The notes under the pieces were generated by a model. The model ran no database searches. It was given only the letters and a program-made list of their open reading frames with translations, and was not told where the DNA came from. A stretch of 64,000 bases of DNA from Flaccisagitta enflata (Eukaryota; Chaetognatha; Sagittoidea; Aphragmophora), in contig OZ231127.1 in the NCBI GenBank assembly GCA_965153355.1, forward strand, positions 98,890,001-98,954,000, given 5' to 3'. Shown piece by piece: positions 12,411 to 23,449 of the stretch (position 1 is its first letter; each line of letters begins with the position of its first letter). The position numbers and the translations under genes were made by a program.

Positions 12411-13419
12411 ATAGCTTGCCCACCTTACCCCTTTTGGCACATGCTTTCCCGTAATGCCGTAGTTTAGATGGGCTCAAAAGGGCGAAAGCGGGATACACCG
12501 AGCATGATCGGACAGCCAGTACCCCGAGTCATAGTGTAGGCTGCGCTGTGATAGATGGGCGATTTTTTCGCTAACGTTGAGGCAGTCGGCTAGTTCAATT
12601 CCCCTAGGACTCCAATCAGACTCCTACAGTCATTGGCTGGGAGCAGATCCGGACCCCCCACTGTTGGAGCAAGAGTCTCCTGCGCAAATGGTGGAAGATG
12701 GCATGGCCTCAAGAATAAGGTGCTCTGGCACTTATCATCACTCCGCCCTCTGACTTGTTCATGGCCATTTATGAAACCTATCAAGACGCTGATTACTCTC
12801 TTGTCTCAGCTTGTCTCTTCATCTCAACTCACTCCTACTCAAAAGTTCAATCATCTAACTGCAAGGTCATCTTATCTACTATCATCTAACTATCACATCT
12901 TCTTACCCTGTCATCAATCCTTATGGAATATCTTCTGATTGTCCGCACCTGTTTGGACAAATGGCGGAATCCTTCTTGGACAATTGCTCGAACATCTTGT
13001 CCATCAGAATCACAAAAGTGTCTCAGGAACATTGTTTGTGGACTGAGACTTTACCTGTGTGTCAAGACAACCCTCTACTGGCAGAACCGGATCAAGGCGG
13101 CAACTTCATTCAAGACGGCGGTCCTTGCTGGCAGTTGTACACTGGTACAAGAAGAGAAGCTGTCCGGACATTGGTACACATGAAACAAGTGTCGATAAGA
13201 CGGAGGACAACGGTATCAAAACACTCCTACCATGCTGTGTGGGATGGGGTGTATTCATTACTGTTTTTCTTCGACGATGGCGGGGACAGTGGCATAGTGC
13301 CTCAGACGACGGCAAAAGACAGTGGCAAAAACGACGGCAAAGACGATGGAAGGTGGTAGTGGCGACTACGGAAAGGCGCATACTCGGAGATACTGACTTT
13401 AAGTACTGATTATAAGTAC

Positions 13420-13615
13420 CCGTTGCCAAAGGTGAAAAAAAAAGAGAAGGGGGGCCCAATACAAAAATGTGCAAAAAAAAAAAGAAAGAAAAAAAAAAGC
13501 GGAAGAAAAGGGAAGGTATACAAAAAGGGGGGGAAGAATACAAAAAAACAGATTGAAAAAAAAAAACGGATAAAAAAAAAGAAAAAAAAAAAAGAGCCGC
13601 GCATAGTGCACAAAA
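13420..13615 (+). repeat. A-rich tract in LTR element
   Basis: Poly-A and AAAG-rich sequence with G-runs. The Lys-rich frame and its Phe-rich antisense are low complexity. Confidence 0.8.
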
Positions 13616-14022
13616 ACCGCATGGCAGCGGGATTCTATTTCATACCCCGGAATTTTTTTTTTTCCATTTCCTAACGTGCTCATTGTCTTTGGTATGCCCG
13701 ACTGTTGCGTCTTTTCCCGTGATTGTCACTGTTCGTTGTATGAATTTCATTGCGTGTATAATCGTTGGGTTATTCTTACTTTCGTTTCGTTTTTTTTTTT
13801 ACGTTGAACTGTTATATCTGTTGCCGTTATTCTATTTCTAGGTGTCTCGTTATAGATTTTCGTTTTCTTGCGTGGACTATCAATCTCAACCGGCGCCTGA
13901 ATTATCGTTTTTCTCAGACTCCGACATGGAACTACGTCCTAGGCCGACCACTGTGGGGAAAGGCTTAGATTACCTGTCAGTTCTTCATTTTATTTTGCTT
14001 TATTTCTCCGTCTGTCAACCTG

Positions 14023-14206
14023 TCTCGTTTGTCCTATCTCGTTTGTCCTATCTCGTTTGTCCTATCGCGTTTGTCCTATCGCGTTTGTCCTATCGCGTTT
14101 GTCCTATCGCGTTTGTCCTATCGCGTTTGTCCTATCGCGTTTGTCCTATCGCGTTTGTCCTATCGCGTTTGTCCTATCGCGTTTGTCCTATCGCGTTTGT
14201 CCTATC
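14023..14206 (+). repeat. 14-bp minisatellite (TCGCGTTTGTCCTA)n
   Basis: About 13 tandem units of TCGCGTTTGTCCTA, with the first ones reading TCTCGTTTGTCCTA. It lies inside the LTR element. The period is not a multiple of three, so the three frames give near-identical peptides, which is a repeat artefact. Confidence 0.95.
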
Positions 14207-15007
14207 GTCCAGTCTATCCGTAAGTTTGAACTATTTGTGATCAGTTTGTCTGTCCATAATTTGTCTGTCAGTCGCGCGCGGCGTGCACGTCATTCCCGCG
14301 CGTCATTCAATTTTGTTTCTTTTATTGCTAACTTTGCCCGACGCTTAGTTGCGTGGTCTGTAAACTCGCTCCTGCCATGCTGTTTGGACCGGGGTGTATC
14401 CACGATCCACGTCCCCTGTTATTTTTTTTTCTCTTTTGACGGAATCTTGCGGGTAAGTTACTGTAAGGTACTAGTTAGCTTCTAGGATGCGTGGTAACGC
14501 AACCTTCATTAAAACACACTCCTGCCATTGTTTGGACCGGGGTGTATCCTTGTGGTAACTGCCGGAGATGGTAACTTCTGACGGACAGACAAGCGCTCAC
14601 CGCTGGTGTTATTCTTTTATCTTTAGTTCCTAAATGTTCCCCTTTCCCTCTTGGTTTTGTTTCATATTGTGTACACTTTTTTTTTATAAGATCATCGGGT
14701 TTTTTTTCTGGAGCTTTTAAAAAATGTAGATAGTCACTGGTGGGATGACTGCGGCGTTCTTGATTTCTGGGTGATTTCAAGGCTTGATGTCCTTATGGAC
14801 TGGGTTCTTATGAAAAAAAAGTGTATTGGCTACTATTATTTTCTTCCCGACCCCCCCCCCCCTCGTTATTGATATATTTTTTTTCCCCTTATTTTGCATC
14901 GTGTGCTTTCTCAACCTCACCCCGGGCTTTCACGTCTGTTTCTCCCCCCCCCTATGGCCCCTTGCTGATTTTGGACTTATATGTTATATGTTTCTCTTTC
15001 CTCTTAG

Positions 15008-15102
15008 GACCCACTAGGTTGAATCTTGACGCGAACGCGGCGTATGGGTGCGTTTCAGTTGTCCATATGGGCAGATTTCGAACCTCTTACGCCGACGTGT
15101 CC
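15008..15102 (+). repeat. Exon-like cassette 1 in LTR element
   Basis: It is preceded by a pyrimidine tract ending CTCTTAG and followed by GTAAGTTT, so it looks like an internal exon of 95 nt. One frame is open throughout (includes TRLNLDANAAYG and VVHMGRF). Diverged copies follow at 15354, 16217 and 16771. Whether it is spliced is unknown. Confidence 0.5.
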
Positions 15103-15353
15103 GTAAGTTTAGCCTTCATTCCCCCCTTCTTATGTTATTTTCCCTCTTGCCCTGTTAGCTTCAACCGATCTTTTACATCTTATATTTTCCCTCTTATGGC
15201 TACCCCTTCATTTTGGTTCTATAATATTTCTCTTCATTTTTTTTCTTCGCTCCCTCTACTCGATTTCTGATTCACTCATTCTTCGCCCATTGACGTTATT
15301 CACGTTTTGTTGTTTTTTTCTGTCTTTTCTGTTTAGTTTTTTTCCCCGTCTAG

Positions 15354-15472
15354 ACTCCCTAGGTTAAACCTGGTGTGGGCGTGGCATGTGTGTATATATA
15401 TAGGTGCCGATCAGTTGCCCACTTTGGCAGAATTTGAGGCTCTTACGACGCCACGCTACTGTCGACGTGTCC
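15354..15472 (+). repeat. Exon-like cassette 2 in LTR element
   Basis: Preceded by TTTTTTCCCCGTCTAG and followed by GTAAGTTTAGCC, as in cassette 1. It shares CTAGGTTAAACCTGG, CAGTTGCCCA and GTCGACGTGTCC with the other copies. One frame is open (includes PRLNLVWAWHV). Confidence 0.5.
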
Positions 15473-16216
15473 GTAAGTTTAGCCTTTATTTCCCCCTTCT
15501 GTTATTTTCCCCCTAGCCCCGTTTTTTTTTACTCCCGATCTCTCCCCATTCGTCACATTTTACATGGTACCCGTCCGCTCCGTTCGTGATTTGATGACTC
15601 TTCTCCCGTTTGTCTTTGTTAGACTTGGACTCGAAAATTTTCATAGGTCGGTCAGTGGCTTAATCTTTTGCGTGGACCTGCTTAGTGCTTTCGGTGTTGC
15701 ATGTTTCAAATTTCGGGGTTCTGGCTCAAATTCTTTAGAAGTTATGAACGTTTGTTTGAACCATGTCAAGTTGGGAAAATTCCAGGGGAATGTTGAAACT
15801 TTCTTTTAAAATATGGCCGACACAAAAATTTTAGAAGTTTTTTTTTGAGAGGTGGAATTGCGGGATTTTGGATCTAGGCGGATCGGGCAGTTTCCTATTG
15901 ATTGAACCCCGCTTTTTTTTTTCAAGGGAATGTCCTCATTAAGGGCTTTTTTAGGGGCCTTTAGGGGCCCTTAAGAAGTTCGGGGTTTTGGTCAATGAGA
16001 TGGACGGGGTTGTGTGCATACGCCGGGGTATCTTTCGGGGCCAAATTCAAGCAGATTAGTTCAGGCTGGGGCCCATGCCTTTACTGCCTTCGTACTGGCC
16101 GCATATGAAGGGGAACTATGGGAATTCACAAGGACTCAGATTTAAGATCTGAGGTCAATATCTATCTTTGTTTTGGCTTTCTGTTAATTTTGGAATCTTA
16201 TGTTTCCCCTTCTTAG

Positions 16217-16322
16217 GACTCACTGGGTTAAATCTGTCGCGAAGACGGCGTATGGGTGTTTCAGTTGTCCATATGGACGGATCCTTGGGCTCTTACGCCG
16301 CCGCACTGCTTTTGGGGTGTAC
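16217..16322 (+). repeat. Exon-like cassette 3 in LTR element
   Basis: Preceded by TTTCCCCTTCTTAG and followed by GTAGGT. It shares CGGCGTATGGGTG and TTTCAGTTGTCCATATGG with cassette 1. One frame is open (LTGLNLSRRRRMG). Confidence 0.5.
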
Positions 16323-16770
16323 GTAGGTTCCGCGTTTATTTCCCCCCCCCCCACACTTTGTATGTTTTTTTCTCTATTGCCCCGTTAGCTTCACCCTCGT
16401 CTTTTCCCTCACACTTCTCTTTACCTTGCTTCTCTCTTTCTGTTGCTATTTTTTTTTTGTCCTTCGACATCTTTTGTTCCTATTTTTTTTTTCTCCGATC
16501 GGGCACCTGGTTACGTAGTTCTTGCTCATATCAGTCGCCCCCTTCGGCGTTGTTTTAATTTCTCAATCTCTCCCCACTCTTTCACTTCTTAATTTTGTTT
16601 TCCCCTTACTAAATTGGCCTTTTACTTCGGGGGTTCGGTCCTATGTATACGTCTACCTTTATTCGGACATTTTTTTTCCCTCTACTTAATTCCCAATTTA
16701 TTAATTACTCCCCCCCCCCCATTGGCGTTTGATTTGTTCTTCTATTTCATTTGAATTTCTCCCCCTAAAA

Positions 16771-16878
16771 CTCGCTAGGTTAAAACCGGCGTGAACGTGA
16801 CATTTGGGTTCGTATCAGTTGCCCATTTGGGCAGAATTCAGAGCTCTGGACCCGTCCGTCCACCAATGTTGGTCTGTC
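16771..16878 (+). repeat. Exon-like cassette 4, decayed
   Basis: It shares CTCGCTAGGTTAAAACCGG and CAGTTGCCCATTTGGGCAG with the other cassettes. The acceptor AG is replaced by CTAAAA, the donor reads GTTGGT, and the frame equivalent to cassette 1 has a stop. Confidence 0.45.
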
Positions 16879-17221
16879 CGTTGGTTTGTTATCTTGATTT
16901 GGAAAAAAATGATAGGGACTAAGTGTCGGGCGCCTTAGTTTAGGCGAAAACAATAACAGACGAGTGTTCCTGCCATTCTGTTTGGACCGGGATGCTAAAC
17001 ATGTTTTGTTTGCCTGTGTTGAGTTTGTCCGTCTGTAGGTGTACACTGTACACGGGCTCCACTGTCTGTGCGAGTCGCTGATGTTAAGATGCCTGGGTCA
17101 CTGGTTTGGTTTGTCTATCTAAGGACCGCCGCCTCCAAACAGGCATGAACGTACGTCCGCTGCTCGAGCCTAACGTACCCCCCCCCCCCATTTGACCTCT
17201 TTAACCATCCCCGGCCCTTGT

Positions 17222-17223
17222 GG

Positions 17224-17262
<39 letters not shown>

Positions 17263-17300
17263 GTTATTGTTATCATTTTTGTTATTATAATTATTATTGG
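17222..17300 (+). repeat. (ATT)n microsatellite and T/G-rich tract
   Basis: An ATT trinucleotide array, followed to about 17660 by TTTTG/TTGTT-rich sequence. The Phe/Cys/Val-rich frames are low complexity. Confidence 0.9.
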
Positions 17301-18794
17301 TATCTTGTTTTTTGTTGGTTGTTGTGCTTGGTTTTTTTTTATCGTCCATTTTGAATGTTTTGTTTCGGGTGTTTTGTTGTTGTTGTTATTATTGTTGTTG
17401 TTTTGTTTACTTGTTGTCTCTTGTGCTTTTTGTTTTGTTGCGTTTGTCTTGTTTTTTGTTCTAGTTTTTGTTTTTTGCTTTTTTTGCGTGGCCGTTTTTT
17501 GTTTCTTTCTGTTTTGTTGTTTTTTTTCCGTTGGTTTTGTTTCCTGCTGTTTTTTTGTCATGTTTTTTTTTTTGCCCCTTTTGTTTCCTTTTGTCTGGTT
17601 CATTCCCGGTTTTTTTTGCTTGTTTTGTTTTTGTTATGTTTTTTCATGTTTCTTGCGTGGTCTTACATGGTCGCGTTGATTAAGTTGCCTACGTGGCAAT
17701 ATTTGCTGGCCGCCGCCGTTGGTATCTGACCATGTTGTGACCTGATAGGCTTGTTCACTCAATCGTGTGAACGCTTGTTACATACTCGCTCACTATTTTG
17801 TAGTCGTTCATCTGATCAATTGCTCAATCACGTGATTGCTTATTCCCTCGTTCACTCCCTCAAAGCAGGTCACAGCACGGCATTTCGAGATTGGTGCTTT
17901 GTCACAACGGTGGTTACGACGGAACGGCACTCGGACAATTAAACGGCGGCTGCGAGCTCAGCCTCGGAGGCGCGCCCCATCCTTGAATTTTCAAGGACAG
18001 GCTTGAATATATGGTGGACAGGACAGGACCAGGTTTGCTCACTCACTCGTTTGCCCACTTATTCTGTGCTTGTTCCTTAATGTGTCCGCATGTGTTCACT
18101 TGTTTGCACGCTCATCTTGCTTTCGTTGCTTGTCTACGTTCGGTTGTCTGGTTGTTTGCTCATTTGTTCGCAATTGGTTCTCGCGTCTGTTCACATGCCT
18201 GATTGGTGTCCATTCATTGGCCCGTTCATGCTTTATTCCATTCCTGATCTAGTCATGCTCTGTCCAAGTCAGTGACATGCTTAGTCAGCATGTACATCGG
18301 TGCATGTACAGACGTGCCTTTGAAGAATTGATCGAGATATTCATGGCTGATGCAGCGCAACAACACGGCGTGGAGATGATGCATCAGGATCGATCTGGGA
18401 ATGGCTCTCATAGATGAAATTGAATATGCTGGACAAATATCGCGATATCTCTTTTCACCGTTTCTGATTGTAATTGTATTCTCGCTTGGGTCATGTATGA
18501 TATTTCGCCGTTTGTATGTTAATAAGCGTACCCGAATTGTTTTACTGTTATGCGGTATTGCTTTTTCATTTACTTTCCGTCCATAATTGACAAGGACATT
18601 ATTTTGGGACATTGTACAGTTGATCATGATAATCAATATTCACGTTGGCTGATTTGTAGCGTTACTTCGTGGCGTGTCACGCACTCTTTAGCACACATGT
18701 GCTAGTGTCGTTTTCTCGTAATGATGATAGGATGGGGGTCTCTTCGTCTTAGGATTGGCTACTCATTTTGACGCTGAGGACATCGTCTCGGCGT

Positions 18795-18803
18795 GAGGGG
18801 GAG
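18795..18803 (+). promoter_or_regulatory. Polypurine tract of LTR element
   Basis: GAGGGGGAG followed by CAAC and then the TG of the right LTR. The position and strand give the element its plus orientation. Confidence 0.6.
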
Positions 18804-18807
18804 CAAC

Positions 18808-19343
18808 TGTAGTGCCGCGTGTTTCCCCTTCTTACCCTCTATGATATCTGGGTTGGGTCCTTCCCTTTCCTTTTCTGACTTTGCCCTGCTTTCTTCCTTC
18901 TCTCTGGCTGTTGGCCACAGGCCTCCTCTTCCGTGGCTTCATCTTCCCCACTTTGGCCTACTTAAGGGAGGTGTGACTGCAGTCTGGGAGAGGCCACTCC
19001 CCTTTCCCTGGCGTCTCATTCTCCCTGAGTAAGATGTCCATTTGGATATCACCTCTCTCCCCTTAGGATTGACCTCATCCTTAGGATCCCCCCCTTTAGG
19101 TTAGGCTATTTGAGTGACAAGTGTGCCACCGCCCCTGTGGGGACTGTGGCATATTCATTAGGGCCTTGGGGTCTTGATTAGGGCTATATCATGTATTATT
19201 TGCCTAGTTTGGTTCTTTCTCAGTACATTCTCCCCGCGGGCTTTTAGGGATTTTCTCTAGGAGTTTTTGGCAGGCACCCCATCTTTGAGCATTCTACCCC
19301 TGGACCCTGACGATAGCATCCTCCCGCCTACCCCGGCATATCA
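18808..19343 (+). repeat. Right LTR
   Basis: 536 bp, the same length as the left LTR, with two substitutions seen by eye. It is followed by ATAT (target duplication) and then a family A element. Confidence 0.92.
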
Positions 19344-19356
19344 ATATTTCTTTTTT

Positions 19357-19556
19357 AAGTCGCATACACGTGACTCTACAACCCGGTTGGTCTGTTGGTC
19401 AGTTGGTCAGTTGGTCAGTTGGTCGGTGGGTTGGTTGGTCACATTTTACTTTTTTTATGATTTTATTTCTTTGACCTCACTGCTCCTGCCTAAATGGTCT
19501 AGTGACCTCAAATATGGCCCCTGCCTACCTGCACGCGACTTCGTTAGCCGTGTATC
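19357..19556 (+). mobile_element. Family A element
   Basis: Hairpin end AGTCGCATAC then ACGTGACT, GTTGGTCAGTTGGTC minisatellite, CACATTTTACTTTTTT, CACTGCTCCTGCC, and distal GCACGCGACT with GCCGTGTATC. It runs straight into a CT array, so its tail has been replaced by or fused to the microsatellite. Confidence 0.7.
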
Positions 19557-19566
19557 TCTCTCTCTG

Positions 19567-19658
<92 letters not shown>
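19557..19658 (+). repeat. (CT)n microsatellite
   Basis: CT array with CTGT and CTTT interruptions at its start, directly after the family A element. Confidence 0.95.
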
Positions 19659-19659
<1 letters not shown>

Positions 19660-20099
19660 TCTTTCTCCGCGAGTCATGTAAAAAAGCTTAGTTTGAGAAA
19701 TCAAGGTGAGATGTTGTCCATGTCTCTTTCTATTGGTAGCCGCTCCTCCTCCTCTTCCTCTTCCTCTGAAATCACCGCCACTTGAATTTTCAGTCAACAT
19801 ATTTCCTGTCTATTGTATGTGTCAGTAAGTCAATTGGTGCCTTCCAACAATATATGCAGATTATGATTGCAACTGCCTTCGACCTATGAATGTGAGGAAA
19901 AAGCGAAAATTCGCCCGATTCATGACGTCATTTCCGGTCCCCACGCGGAGACGTAAAATTCCTTAAACAACCATTTCCACAGCTCTAACAGACCCCCGAG
20001 ACACCGGTACAACGCAAGATGGTCGGAGGATAATAGTTTTTTTGCATATCGTCATTTCGCTACAGGCTAATACTTAGATACAAAATCAAGTTGTGCATC

Positions 20100-20545
20100 T
20101 CCAAGAAGTAAAGGATGTATAGTAAGGCCGTCAGAGCATTAACCAACGACCATTATTTTCGATTTTTTAGCATTAAAATCCAAACAGAATTTTTTTGCAG
20201 TAAAAGACACAAATATTCAGAAGAGATTGTAAACCATGACGTGAAGGAGACATTAGGACAGTATCATCTGCAAACAAGAGACAAACAATAAAGAGTTTTA
20301 TGACATGACACCCAAAACCACTTGCTTTCAGTGAATCAATCAAGTTGTGAATATACGAAGCAAAAAAATCAGGAGACAAAATACCACCCTGCTTTGTACC
20401 AGTAGGAATATCAAATGAGTCACTAAATTCCGATTTCCATTTGACCGAACAAGACATATTTAGGTATGAGAACATGAGGCTTAACAAAAAGCATAATGGT
20501 ACATTTTGTTTCATCAGTTTTATTGGGAAAAAAGTCAAAGTCAGT
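20100..20545 (-). pseudogene. LINE reverse transcriptase fragment (second LINE type)
   Basis: Read on the minus strand, this is the middle of a non-LTR polymerase of a different type from the 8765 and 62264 copies. It has KLMKQNVPLCFLLSLMFSYL, then TGTKQGGILSPDFFASYI (RT motif B region), then LLFADDTVLMSPSRHGLQ (catalytic FADD). A frameshift follows near 20185, after which NAKKSKIMV continues in another frame. The missing upstream part is at 22998-23209: the two pieces join as SHWAFL then IKLMKQ, so about 2.4 kb of repeat DNA now separates them. The element is inactive. The superfamily was not resolved. Confidence 0.8.
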
Positions 20546-20876
20546 CTTCAACTTTTTGACATATACAAGAGGAACAGGGTTTTCATTTTCTTATGCAAAA
20601 ATTGTAGGTCTTGATTGACCGATTGGGGCCTCTAATGAAACTAATAGGGTAAGTAAATGTGATAATTCTCTTTCATTTGGCGCCAAGCAGAATGCTCTAC
20701 AACAAATATTTCTTGCGCTATGATTTTTTTAAGATTTATTCATGAAAAATTTTAATGGAATTTTTTTGATTTTTTACAATTTTGTGTAGGGTTTGTGTAG
20801 GGTGTATTTATGTTTGTTTGAGCATGCAAATACAAAAAAACATGTTTATGAGCACAGCTGCTTATCTGTGAGGGCC

Positions 20877-21659
20877 CGTGCCCTGCTTGAGTAGTATGTG
20901 ATTTAGGTTGAGGGGGAGCAGGGCAGCGGCCCCGAAGGGGACGAAGTCCTGTAGAACACAGGGGGAATCTGTCCATCCGTCCATCCGTCCGTCCGTCCTT
21001 CTCTCAGCCTTCCTTTTGTCAAGGAAGCCCTGTTATTCAAACTCTCTTTGAATAACATGGAGAAATGACAAAAGGCAGTATATGGACAAGGGTACCCCTG
21101 CTCTTCTTGAGAAGTTTGTTATTTAAGTTGAGGGGGGAGCAGGCCGGGATTTGGGTCTCTGAGGCCAGAATCTGGGTCTCAGAGACCAATTTCTTGGTCT
21201 CAGAGGCCAGGGTTTGAGTCTCTGAGGCCAGAATTGGGTCTCTGAGGCCAGGATTTGGGTCTCTGAGGCCATGATCTAGGGCCTTGAGGCCAGATCCTGG
21301 GTCTTGGAGGCCAGAATCTGGGTCACAGAGATCAAGATCTAGATCTCTGAGGCTAGGATTAGGGTTTTAGAGGCCAGAATCTGGGTAATAGAAACCAGGA
21401 TCTAGATCTTAGGGGCCAAAATGATAGAATTTTGACTAAAATTTTGGTTTTCTAGCCAGATTTTAGCCATTTTGCTTGGATTTGGGTCATTTTGCTTAGA
21501 TTTGGGCCATTTTGCTTGGATTTGGGCCCCAAAGGAGACAAAGCCCTGAGAATGGGGCGGGGGGGGGGACGGACGGACGGACGTACGGACGGACGGACGG
21601 ACGGACAGATTCCCCCTGTGTTCTACAGGACTCCGTCCCCTTCGGGGCCGCTGCCCAAA
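20877..21659. mobile_element. Family B element flanked by a 40-bp direct repeat
   Basis: It begins CCGTGCCCTGCTTGAGTA, continues GGGCAGCGGCCCCGAAGGGG and GTCCTGTAGAACACAGGGGG, and ends with the inverse of these and GCCGCTGCCC. The inside is a 20-bp-type minisatellite (GGTCTCTGAGGCCAGAATCT, 21140-21400), then TTGGGCCATTTTGCTTGGA units and GGACG units. A sequence of about 40 bp containing ATGTTTATGAGCACAGCTGC is present on both sides (20836-20876 and 21657-21699). The usual 5' end (GTCGCAAAAGCG) is missing. Confidence 0.75.
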
Positions 21660-22950
21660 AAAACATGTTTATGAGCACAGCTGCTTATCTGTGAGGGCGT
21701 TTTTGAGCATTTTAGCTCATTTAGCTCACTTAGCTCAGTTTATTCTTTCTTATTTCAAATATGATAACTGAATAGATATTTTCAAACTTGTTTAAGCAAG
21801 CAAATAAAAAAAACATGTCAGTGAGCAGAGCTGCTGTGAGGGTGTTTTCAAGTATTCTATCTCATTTAGCGCATTTAGCTTGTGCTTTTTCTCTGATCTT
21901 AAATAGGATAAATAAATTAATGTTTTGATTTAGGCATGCAAATACAAGAAATATTGTCAGTGAACGAAGCTGGTTGTCTGATTAAATCATATTGATTATT
22001 TTAGCTCATCTAGATCATTTGGCTCAGTCCTATTTTAGTTCATTAAAATAAATATCCAGTTTTGAAGTTTTTCCTGTGGTGACAACTGCCTTTGGTGGAG
22101 AAAATTTTTCACTTTTCCTTGAAATAGTTTTTACTAAAGATTATTTCATGTTGTTGGGAAAAAAAGTTGAAGTCAGTCTTTCACTTTTTGACATATTTGA
22201 GAGAAACAGGGTTTTTTTTTCATATGAGAAAGTTGTGCATCTCATCCGGCTGATTGCACCCTTGGACAAAATTGATGTGGGTGAGTAAATTTGATAATTC
22301 TCTTTCATTTGGCGCCAAGCAGAAAGCTCTAAGATAAATATTTTTTGCGCTATTTAAAGATTTAATCAATAAAAATTCAAATTGAACGTTTTTTCAATTT
22401 TTTATGATTTTGTGTAGGATCAATAAAGAAGTGTCTATGTGTTTGTTTGAGCATGCAAATACAAGAAAACATGTCTATGAGCACAGCTGCTCATTTGTGA
22501 GGGCATTTTTGAGTACTTTAGCTCATTTAGCTCACGTAGCTCAGTCTTTTCTTTCTGATTTCAGACGTGATAAATGAAAAAAATATTTTCATACATTTTT
22601 AAGCAAGCAAATACAAAAAAGCATATCAGTGAGCCAAGCCGCTCATCTGTGACAATGTTTTAAAGTATTCTAGCTCATTTAGCTCATTTAGCTTGCTGTT
22701 TTTCTCTAATCTTTGATAGGATGAATAAATTAATGTTTTGATTTTAGCATGCAGGAAAGCATAGCAGTGAGCAGAGCTGGTTGTCTTGTTTAATTATTTT
22801 GAATATTTCAGCTCATCTAGCTCAATCGGCTTAGTCCTATTTTTCTCTGATTTTCAGTGCAATCAATACGTACAATTGCTCTTGATTTGATCTGACAAAT
22901 AAAAAAGATTGCAAGGACTAAAGCACTGAAGACAAAAACTTGGCAAAATG

Positions 22951-23255
22951 TGACCAATGATTACCACTTTTTTCCTTACGGCGACAGCCGCCATTACTGG
23001 TAAAAAGGCCCAATGCGAAATGAAATCAAAAGCCTTTGAACAATCAAGGAACGCCAAGAAGACACGAGAGCCACCTTTGACAAAATGATTAACAGTATTT
23101 TTCAGAGAGTAAATGGCATGATTAGTAGAGATTTTTGGTTTAAAACCAAAGTGTACGTCACTCTGAGGCAAGAAATAACCAAATTTAGCTTTCTGTAACC
23201 TTTCATACGTAATGGCGGCTGTCGCCGTGAGGAAAAAAGTCGTAAGCATTGGTCA
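22951..23255. mobile_element. 45-bp TIRs around a LINE fragment
   Basis: TGACCAATGATTACCACTTT with CGGCGACAGCCGCCATTAC at the left is the inverse of the right end (AATGGCGGCTGTCGCCG then AAAGTCGTAAGCATTGGTCA). About 210 bp of LINE polymerase lies between them. No target duplication was identified. Confidence 0.65.
22998..23209 (-). pseudogene. LINE reverse transcriptase fragment (fingers/palm)
   Basis: The minus strand reads FGFKPKISTNHAIYSLKN and then FLAFLDCSKAFDFISHWAFL. This is the RT region with the first catalytic aspartate of motif A (the D of LDCSKAF). It is the upstream neighbour of the 20100-20545 fragment, and the order and strand agree with a single LINE broken by later insertions. 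The aspartate and SKAFD core are intact, but the fragment is too short to be active. Confidence 0.8.
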
Positions 23256-23294
23256 CTTTTCATCATACTTTTATCTTCAGTCAATGAAATTTTT

Positions 23295-23449
23295 AGTTGC
23301 AGACACGCGACTCTATAACCCACTTTTCAGTCCGTCGGTCCGTCCGTTGGTTGGTCGGTTGGTCGGTCACAAAGTTGTTTTTAGACTCAGCTCCTGCCCA
23401 CCCGTCTGCGACTAATGCTGCCGTCACCCGTGTATACAGCCTTGCTTTT
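23295..23449 (+). mobile_element. Family A element
   Basis: Hairpin end AGTTGCAGAC then ACGCGACT, GTCCGTTGGTTGGTCGG minisatellite, CTCCTGCCCACCC, distal GTCTGCGACT, and the tail CCGTGTATACAGCCTTGC. The distal GTCTGC pairs with the first GCAGAC. Confidence 0.75.

Larger units (their letters stand above)
11653..19343 (+). mobile_element. 7.7-kb LTR element without gag-pol (LARD-like)
   Basis: Two direct repeats of 536 bp begin TG and end CA. They are flanked by ATAT at 11649-11652 and 19344-19347 (4-bp target duplication). A TGG-starting candidate primer-binding site follows the left LTR, and a purine tract GAGGGGGAG lies four bases before the right LTR. I count two substitutions between the LTRs by eye, so the insertion is recent. 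The 6.6-kb interior has no long frame and no recognisable protease, RT, RNase H or integrase. It instead contains minisatellite, pyrimidine-rich tracts and repeated exon-like cassettes. This fits a large retrotransposon derivative moved by a partner's enzymes. The partner cannot be named. Confidence 0.85.

Noticed and set aside
14023-14206. CRISPR-like regular repeat
   Set aside because: Units are head-to-tail without spacers and the DNA is eukaryotic.
13842-14240. 132-codon frame with RLSYRVCPIAFVLS repeats
   Set aside because: A 14-bp minisatellite gives the same peptide in all three frames; it lies inside the LTR element. Its first part might be an exon-like segment, but no donor site follows.
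17115-17679. Opposed Lys/Thr/Asn-rich and Phe/Val/Cys-rich frames
   Set aside because: Low-complexity T/G-rich tract; both strands are open because few stop codons can arise.
18253-18636. 127-codon minus-strand frame near the right LTR, considered as a retroelement protein
   Set aside because: No motif of integrase, RNase H, protease, gag or envelope is seen, and it runs against the element's sense strand. It could not be supported.
23197-23260. The start of a gene with an MAAVAVRKK N-terminus
   Set aside because: This is the 45-bp inverted repeat read through; the same peptide arises from both copies.
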